A stretch of DNA of 64,000 nucleotides from an uncultured Bacteroides sp. (GTDB lineage Bacteria > Bacteroidota > Bacteroidia > Bacteroidales > Bacteroidaceae), in contig CASEYC010000100.1 of assembly GCA_949292025.1 (NCBI GenBank), positions 40,629-104,628 of the forward strand, given 5' to 3'. The notes beneath the pieces are model-generated. The model was not told where the DNA came from. It worked only from the letters and a program-made list of their open reading frames with translations, and searched no databases. A program made the position numbers and the translations under genes. Shown here piece after piece: positions 59,932 to 64,000 of the stretch (the stretch's first letter is position 1; every line of letters begins with the position of its first letter).

Positions 59932-60695
59932 CAACTCAACAAAGGAATACATATCGCATCGCAATAGCCCTGCTGTTTTGCCTCGTGCAAGCGGCAGGGA
60001 TTGGCCTTTATGGACAAGACCGTCCGCGGGCGGCCATGAAGCGCGTCCACCAGGTTTCTGCCGACAGCCTTGCCATGGCCGACAGCATTGCCGCCGAGAA
60101 CAAAAAGAAAATGCTGGAAATGACAGCTTCCCCCAAAATTGACGAGCCGAAAGCCCCCACAGACAGCCTGTCCAAAGACATGAAGCGGAAGCTGTGGGTG
60201 CCCAACCCCGTGCGGGCCACTTGGCTGGCTCTCATCATCCCCGGAGGCGGCCAAATCTACAACCGGAAATACTGGAAGCTGCCCATCTTCTACGGAGGCT
60301 TTGCAGGATGTGCCTACGCCTTGGCATGGAATGGGAAAATGTATCGCGACTATTTCAACGCCTATCGCGACGTGGCCAATGGCAACCTGACCTCCAGCAA
60401 CGTCACCGACTTGATTCCCCCGAGCTACCTCCAGCATGTTTCCCAATCCCAATTGGTGGAAACCCTGCGAAGGCGCAAGGACACTTACCGGAGGTATCGC
60501 GACCTCAGCATTTTTGCATTCATAGGGGTTTATCTCCTCTCCGTCGTGGATGCCTACGTGGATGCCGAATTGTCCAACTTCGACATCACGCCCGATTTGA
60601 GTATGCGGGTGGAGCCAGCCGTCATCGACACGCAAACCACCACTTCGCATTCCTCCAACAAGTCCGTAGGCCTGCAATGCAGCTTCCGGTTTTGA
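59928..60695 (+). CDS. DUF5683-domain membrane-associated protein
   Basis: A 255-residue protein with an N-terminal signal (IAIALLFCLVQAAGIGLYG). A disordered region is followed by the DUF5683 core WVPNPVRATWLALIIPGGGQIYNRKYWKLPIFYGGF (about 87-122) with a short hydrophobic helix, and a C-terminal region with LRRRKDTYRRYRDLSIFAFIGVYLLSVVDAYVDAEL. It overlaps parB by 4 bp (ATGA), a link conserved in Bacteroidales. Function unknown; it may link the cell envelope with division or segregation. Confidence 0.88.
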   Translation: MTTQQRNTYRIAIALLFCLVQAAGIGLYGQDRPRAAMKRVHQVSADSLAMADSIAAENKKKMLEMTASPKIDEPKAPTDSLSKDMKRKLWVPNPVRATWLALIIPGGGQIYNRKYWKLPIFYGGFAGCAYALAWNGKMYRDYFNAYRDVANGNLTSSNVTDLIPPSYLQHVSQSQLVETLRRRKDTYRRYRDLSIFAFIGVYLLSVVDAYVDAELSNFDITPDLSMRVEPAVIDTQTTTSHSSNKSVGLQCSFRF

Positions 60696-60741
60696 TGAAA
60701 ACAGAATAAAAACGATATATATAACAGACTTGGAAACAAAT

Positions 60742-62028
60742 ATGCCTATCAGAAACAAACTGCTCAACACCGCCTTTCTCCTGGCCGGTTGCCTGCTCTT
60801 TTCCCGGCCGGCGATGGCCCAGGAAAGCGTGAACGTCGTCATCAACGAGAATGGGACGGAGCGCACTGAAACCATCGACCTACCCCTGAGCATGACCTAT
60901 CCCCTGGACAGCCTCTTGAATAACTGGAAAGCCAAAACCTATATTGACTTGGGCAAGGATTGCAGCACCTCGCAAGTCAATCCCCAGTTCAGCGACTCAG
61001 TCTACATCGACCGGCTTTCCCGGATGCCGGTCATCATGGAAATGCCCTACAATGATATCGTGCGCAAATTCATTGATACGTACACCGTCCGCCTGCGTGG
61101 CCAAGTATCCTTCATGCTGAGCGCATGCAATTTCTACATGCCTATCTTCGAAGAAGCCCTCGATGCCTACGGCCTTCCCCTCGAATTGAAATATCTCCCC
61201 ATCATCGAGTCCGCCCTTAATCCTTCAGCCGTATCCCGCGCAGGAGCTTCCGGCCTTTGGCAGTTCATGTTGTCCACCGGTAAGCTGTACGGGTTAGAGA
61301 GCAACAGCTTGGTGGATGAACGGCGCGACCCCATCAAGGCAACTTGGGCCGCCGCCCGCTACCTGAAAGACATGTATGACATCTATAAAGATTGGAACTT
61401 GGTCATTGCCGCCTATAATTGCGGCCCGGGCAACATCAACAAGGCTATCCGACGCGCTAACGGCAAAACGGATTATTGGGAAATCTACAATTACCTGCCC
61501 CGCGAAACCCGCGGCTATGTGCCTGCCTTCATTGCAGCCAATTATGTCATGACATACTATTGCAAGCACAATATCTGCCCCATGGAGACCAACATTCCCC
61601 AAGCCACCGACACGGTGCAGGTGACGCGCGACCTCCATTTCCAACAGATAGCCGACCTTTGCCATGTGCCTTTGGACGAAATCAAGAGCCTCAACCCCCA
61701 ATACAAACGCAACATCATACCCGGCCTCAGCAAGCCCCGTACCTTGCGCCTGCCCACCGAAGCCATCAGTGCTTTCCTCGACCAGCAAGACACCATCTAC
61801 GCCCACCGCGCCACGGAATTTTTCAAAAACCGCCGTACCGTGGCTTCCATCGGACAAGGAAAATCCTCCTCGGGTGACGGCAACTTGACATGGTATCGCA
61901 TCCGCCGGGGAGATACGCTGGGAGGCATTGCCCGCAAGTTCGGCGTGAGCGTCCGTCAGCTCCGGAATTGGAATGGGCTGAGAGGCAACAACATACGCGC
62001 AGGCCGTCGGTTGAAGATATACCGATAG
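60742..62028 (+). CDS. LysM-containing membrane-bound lytic transglycosylase (MltD-like)
   Basis: A 428-residue secreted enzyme with a signal peptide (LLNTAFLLAGCLLFSRPAMAQ). The SLT (GH23) domain has catalytic E156 in IIESALNPSAVSRAGASGLWQFM, then AAYNCGPGNINKAI. One LysM is around residues 300-340 (LHFQQIADLCHVPLDEIKSLNPQYK) and a C-terminal LysM is clear (YRIRRGDTLGGIARKFGVS). It cleaves murein glycan strands. The frame starts with TTG at 60730, but ATG 60742 was chosen. It is probably the last gene after parA-parB-DUF5683. Confidence 0.94.
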   Translation: MPIRNKLLNTAFLLAGCLLFSRPAMAQESVNVVINENGTERTETIDLPLSMTYPLDSLLNNWKAKTYIDLGKDCSTSQVNPQFSDSVYIDRLSRMPVIMEMPYNDIVRKFIDTYTVRLRGQVSFMLSACNFYMPIFEEALDAYGLPLELKYLPIIESALNPSAVSRAGASGLWQFMLSTGKLYGLESNSLVDERRDPIKATWAAARYLKDMYDIYKDWNLVIAAYNCGPGNINKAIRRANGKTDYWEIYNYLPRETRGYVPAFIAANYVMTYYCKHNICPMETNIPQATDTVQVTRDLHFQQIADLCHVPLDEIKSLNPQYKRNIIPGLSKPRTLRLPTEAISAFLDQQDTIYAHRATEFFKNRRTVASIGQGKSSSGDGNLTWYRIRRGDTLGGIARKFGVSVRQLRNWNGLRGNNIRAGRRLKIYR

Positions 62029-62072
62029 GACGAAAGAACGAAAAATTTTCCGAAAAAAATCCGCCACATCCC

Positions 62073-62102
62073 TTGCAGATTCCGAAAAAAGCTCTACCTT
62101 TG
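62073..62102 (+). promoter_or_regulatory. Promoter of tRNA-Asp
   Basis: TTGC (62073-62076), 18 bp, and TACCTTTG (62095-62102). Transcription would start about 20 nt before the tRNA. Confidence 0.7.
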
Positions 62103-62131
62103 CACCCGAAATCAAAAAACGACAGAAACAC

Positions 62132-62206
62132 GGTGCGGTAGTTCAGCCTGGTTAGAATACATGCCTGTCACGCATGGGGTCGCGGGTTCGAGTCCCGTCC
62201 GCACCG
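62132..62206 (+). tRNA. tRNA-Asp (anticodon GTC)
   Basis: A full cloverleaf: acceptor GGTGCGG (62132-62138) with CCGCACC (62199-62205), D-arm with GTTCAGCCTGGTTAGAAT, anticodon stem CATGC/GCATG with loop CTGTCAC (anticodon GTC), and T-arm CGGGTTCGAGTCCCG. The discriminator is G and CCA is not encoded. A truncated integrase gene follows, so this tRNA is a likely attachment site. Confidence 0.97.
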
Positions 62207-62242
62207 CTGATGAAAAAAGACTGAAATAAGCAAGTCTAAGAC

Positions 62243-62281
62243 AATATCCTCAAAGTCAATAACTTTGGGGATATTTTTTTG
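62243..62281 (+). terminator. Intrinsic terminator after tRNA-Asp
   Basis: Stem AATATCCTCAAAGT (62243-62256) with ACTTTGGGGATATT (62262-62275), with one G-T wobble and a 5-nt loop, followed by a long T run. Confidence 0.9.
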
Positions 62282-62610
62282 TTATACCACGACAGATGAA
62301 TACCCCGTTGGAAGTCGGAAAGTGGACAAATTGAGTGTCCAAATCGTAACCAAGAAAAAATCGGGATTTTTGGTTACGATTTCGTAGATATGTCGTTGAT
62401 TTGTAGTAATTTACGTTCAATTTCACCGACACCGCGTAACCTAATAATCTGAGTAAGAAAAGGCAAATGCCGATGCCGTTATGGTTCCTGTTTCGAGGAA
62501 ATGTGCCAACTTCCTTCAAATGTCCGTTTTAGAGCTTCCAAGTGTCCGCCGGATGATTACGCCAAGTGATTGTCAAACAATAATTTTGCAGCAAAAAAAC
62601 TTAGAAGCGT
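62282..62610. other. Non-coding gap between tRNA-Asp and integrase, with a long hairpin
   Basis: No gene is seen. An inverted repeat, AAATCGTAACCAA (62341-62353) with TTGGTTACGATTT (62370-62382), has a 16-nt interior containing more A/T pairing. TGGACA and GTGTCC-type short repeats recur (62321-62340, 62519-62550), which might be integrase arm-binding sites. A -7-like TAATTTTG (62581-62588) lies 22 bp before the integrase ATG. Confidence 0.5.
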
Positions 62611-63690
62611 ATGAAACGGAACACATTCAGCGTACTTTGCTACGCAAGAAAGAGGGAACAAGGCAAAGACAGACAGTACCCTATCATGGTTCGCATCACC
62701 ATCGACAGCGAACAAGTGCAGTTCAACTCACAGTTAATGGTGGACAAAAAGATGTGGAAGGATGGTGGCGTAGTCGGTCGTAGCGCGACCGCCGTGCATC
62801 TGCGCACGCAGATAGAGAAAATCAAGACCGACATCACCCGCATCTATGAACGGGAGATAGAGAACAACCGTTACCCGTCGCCATTGAAGCTGAAGAACAT
62901 CTATCTGGGCATCGAAACCAAATCCAACACCCTGCTCACCGTGTTCAAGAAGATGAACGAGGAAAAGCAGAAAGAAGTGGGCACATCGCTTTCGCAGAAC
63001 ACTTACAAGAAATACGACCTGACTTACCGGAGGTTGGAAGAGTATATTCAGTACAAGTTCAAGAAAGAGAAGTACAAGGATATTCCCCTGACCGAAATCA
63101 ACGAGGAATTCATCAACGGCTTCCGCAACTTCCTGCGTGTGGACAAGAAAGTGGGGCATAACGCCACCTCCAAGATGATGCAGCTCTTTAAGAAAGCCGT
63201 CACACGTGCAAGAAACGCCGGTCTGATACAGTCCAACCCGTTCACACAGCCCATCACTTTCGTTCAGGTGGACAAAGGATTCCTCACGATGGACGAGCTT
63301 CAGGCCATCATGGACAAGAAGATAGAAGTGGAACGCCTGCGGCGCGTGCGCGATGTCTTTGTCTTTTCATGTTGGACCGGTTTGGCGTACATAGATGTGT
63401 ATCTGCTTAAAGACGAGAACATTCAGAAATATCTGGATGGCAACTACTGGATTATCTCCAAGCGGCACAAGACCGGCATCCCCATCAATGTGCGCCTGTT
63501 GGACATTCCCCTGCGCATCCTGCAAAAGTACAAGGGAAAGCAGCCCGATCATCGTGCCTTGCCCATGCCCAGCAACCAAAAGATGAACGCCTATCTGAAG
63601 GAACTCGCTGATATTTGCGGAATTAAGAAAAACTTGACCTATCACCTCGCAAGACATAATAAAAATTATATCTATCTAAATATGAGATAA
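62611..63690 (+). pseudogene. Tyrosine recombinase (integrase) truncated before its nucleophile
   Basis: 359 residues remain of a Bacteroidetes conjugative-element-type integrase, normally about 400 or more. The arm-binding N-terminus (MKRNTFSVLCYARKREQGKDRQYPIMVRITID) and SAM-like core (LTYRRLEEYIQYKFKKE, GHNATSKMMQLFKKAVTRA) are intact. In the catalytic domain, FSCWTGLAYIDVY, the Lys in SKRHKTGIPI and HLARH are present. Homology then ends at about 63657, right after HLARH. The frame continues with unrelated NKNYIYLNMR and stops. The Tyr nucleophile and final His/Trp box are missing, so it should be inactive. Confidence 0.88.
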
Positions 63691-64000
63691 TTATGAATGA
63701 AACAAAACAGGCTTGTTAACGGTTTAGAAACCAGCGAACTTCTATATTCTGCCTCATTTTGCGCTAAGCGAAAGAACTTTCTTACTTTCTGCAAAGGTAC
63801 AAAACTTTATCCGTTTTCACGAATTTCCTTAAAACTTTTTCATTCCTTTCTTAGTTCCATTGCTATTTTGGCTCTGTTCTGAAAACGGCTTCCGGCTTGA
63901 TGTGCGCAAGCCCATTTCAGAAACGGCACAAGCAAAGAAAAGCCCACGACGACCACAATGTCACAAGTGACACTGCCATCGTCGTGGGCACTTCTTTTAG
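63691..64000. other. Non-coding end of window with a strong hairpin at 63942-63989
   Basis: No convincing gene. A minus-strand -7 box TACCTTTG is at 63792-63799. Near the edge, GCCCACGACGA (63942-63952) pairs with TCGTCGTGGGC (63979-63989), with an inner stem TGTCAC/GTGACA (63959-63964, 63967-63972). Read on the minus strand it is followed by TTTTC, so it could terminate a leftward gene outside the window. The sequence is AT-rich after the integrase break. Confidence 0.6.

Noticed and set aside
63697-63882. 61-codon frame after the integrase
   Set aside because: No ribosome site, no recognisable pattern, and composition like non-coding AT-rich DNA.

Overview
The window looks like chromosome from a gut Bacteroidales bacterium close to Bacteroides or Phocaeicola, with GC-rich coding sequence. 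The evidence is: Bacteroidetes-type promoters (TTTG/TTG, about 19 bp, TAnnTTTG) before many genes; a 286-residue primary sigma factor; a fused murF-alr gene; trp genes in the order B-E-G-D-C-F-A; and GSCFA, fimbrillin, HU-HIG-like, DUF3822, DUF4468 and DUF5683 proteins.

Layout. 1-5.7 kb: housekeeping genes (rsmD fragment, DUF3822, RecD-like helicase, nagB, flavodiiron protein, radical SAM protein). 5.8-19.5 kb: a defence island. A lone Z1-type ATPase with an ASCH-like tail is divergent from a WYL regulator, which is followed by a Cys-rich DUF6078 protein, an array of tandem palindromes, and a type I restriction-modification operon hsdM-hsdS-fic-hsdR. The R subunit carries a C-terminal extension with a HEPN-type RNxxxH motif. 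19.6-33.5 kb: DPP-IV-like peptidase, lipA, rsmI-like, fabI, gph, a candidate small RNA, a Dna2-like nuclease-helicase, tatC/tatA, murF-alr and GSCFA. 33.6-36.5 kb: a cell-surface island with a 41-residue peptide gene, a fimbrillin lipoprotein and an HU-like protein, rich in palindromic repeats. 36.7-46.9 kb: small secreted protein, LytTR/histidine-kinase pair, Smr protein, queA, NUDIX, ferritin, DUF4468, GDPD and HdeD-like genes. 47-54.3 kb: a complete trp operon with a Trp-codon leader peptide and attenuator. Palindromic repeats sit in three of its gaps. 54.4-62 kb: clostripain-like lipoprotein, rpoD, an ExoX-C-domain protein, parA-parB, DUF5683 and a LysM lytic transglycosylase. 62.1-64 kb: tRNA-Asp followed by a truncated integrase, marking a mobile-element scar or boundary.

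The most unusual content is (i) the 5.8-19.5 kb defence island, with two uncommon domain fusions (Z1-ASCH and HsdR-HEPN-like) under a likely WYL regulator; (ii) three intergenic arrays of tandem palindromes with unrelated sequences but a shared period of about 23 bp; (iii) a dispersed palindromic element family, two inverted copies of which enclose the trp promoter, leader and trpB; and (iv) a candidate small RNA of about 68 nt downstream of gph. All functional names come from motif and family recognition by eye; no database search was run.
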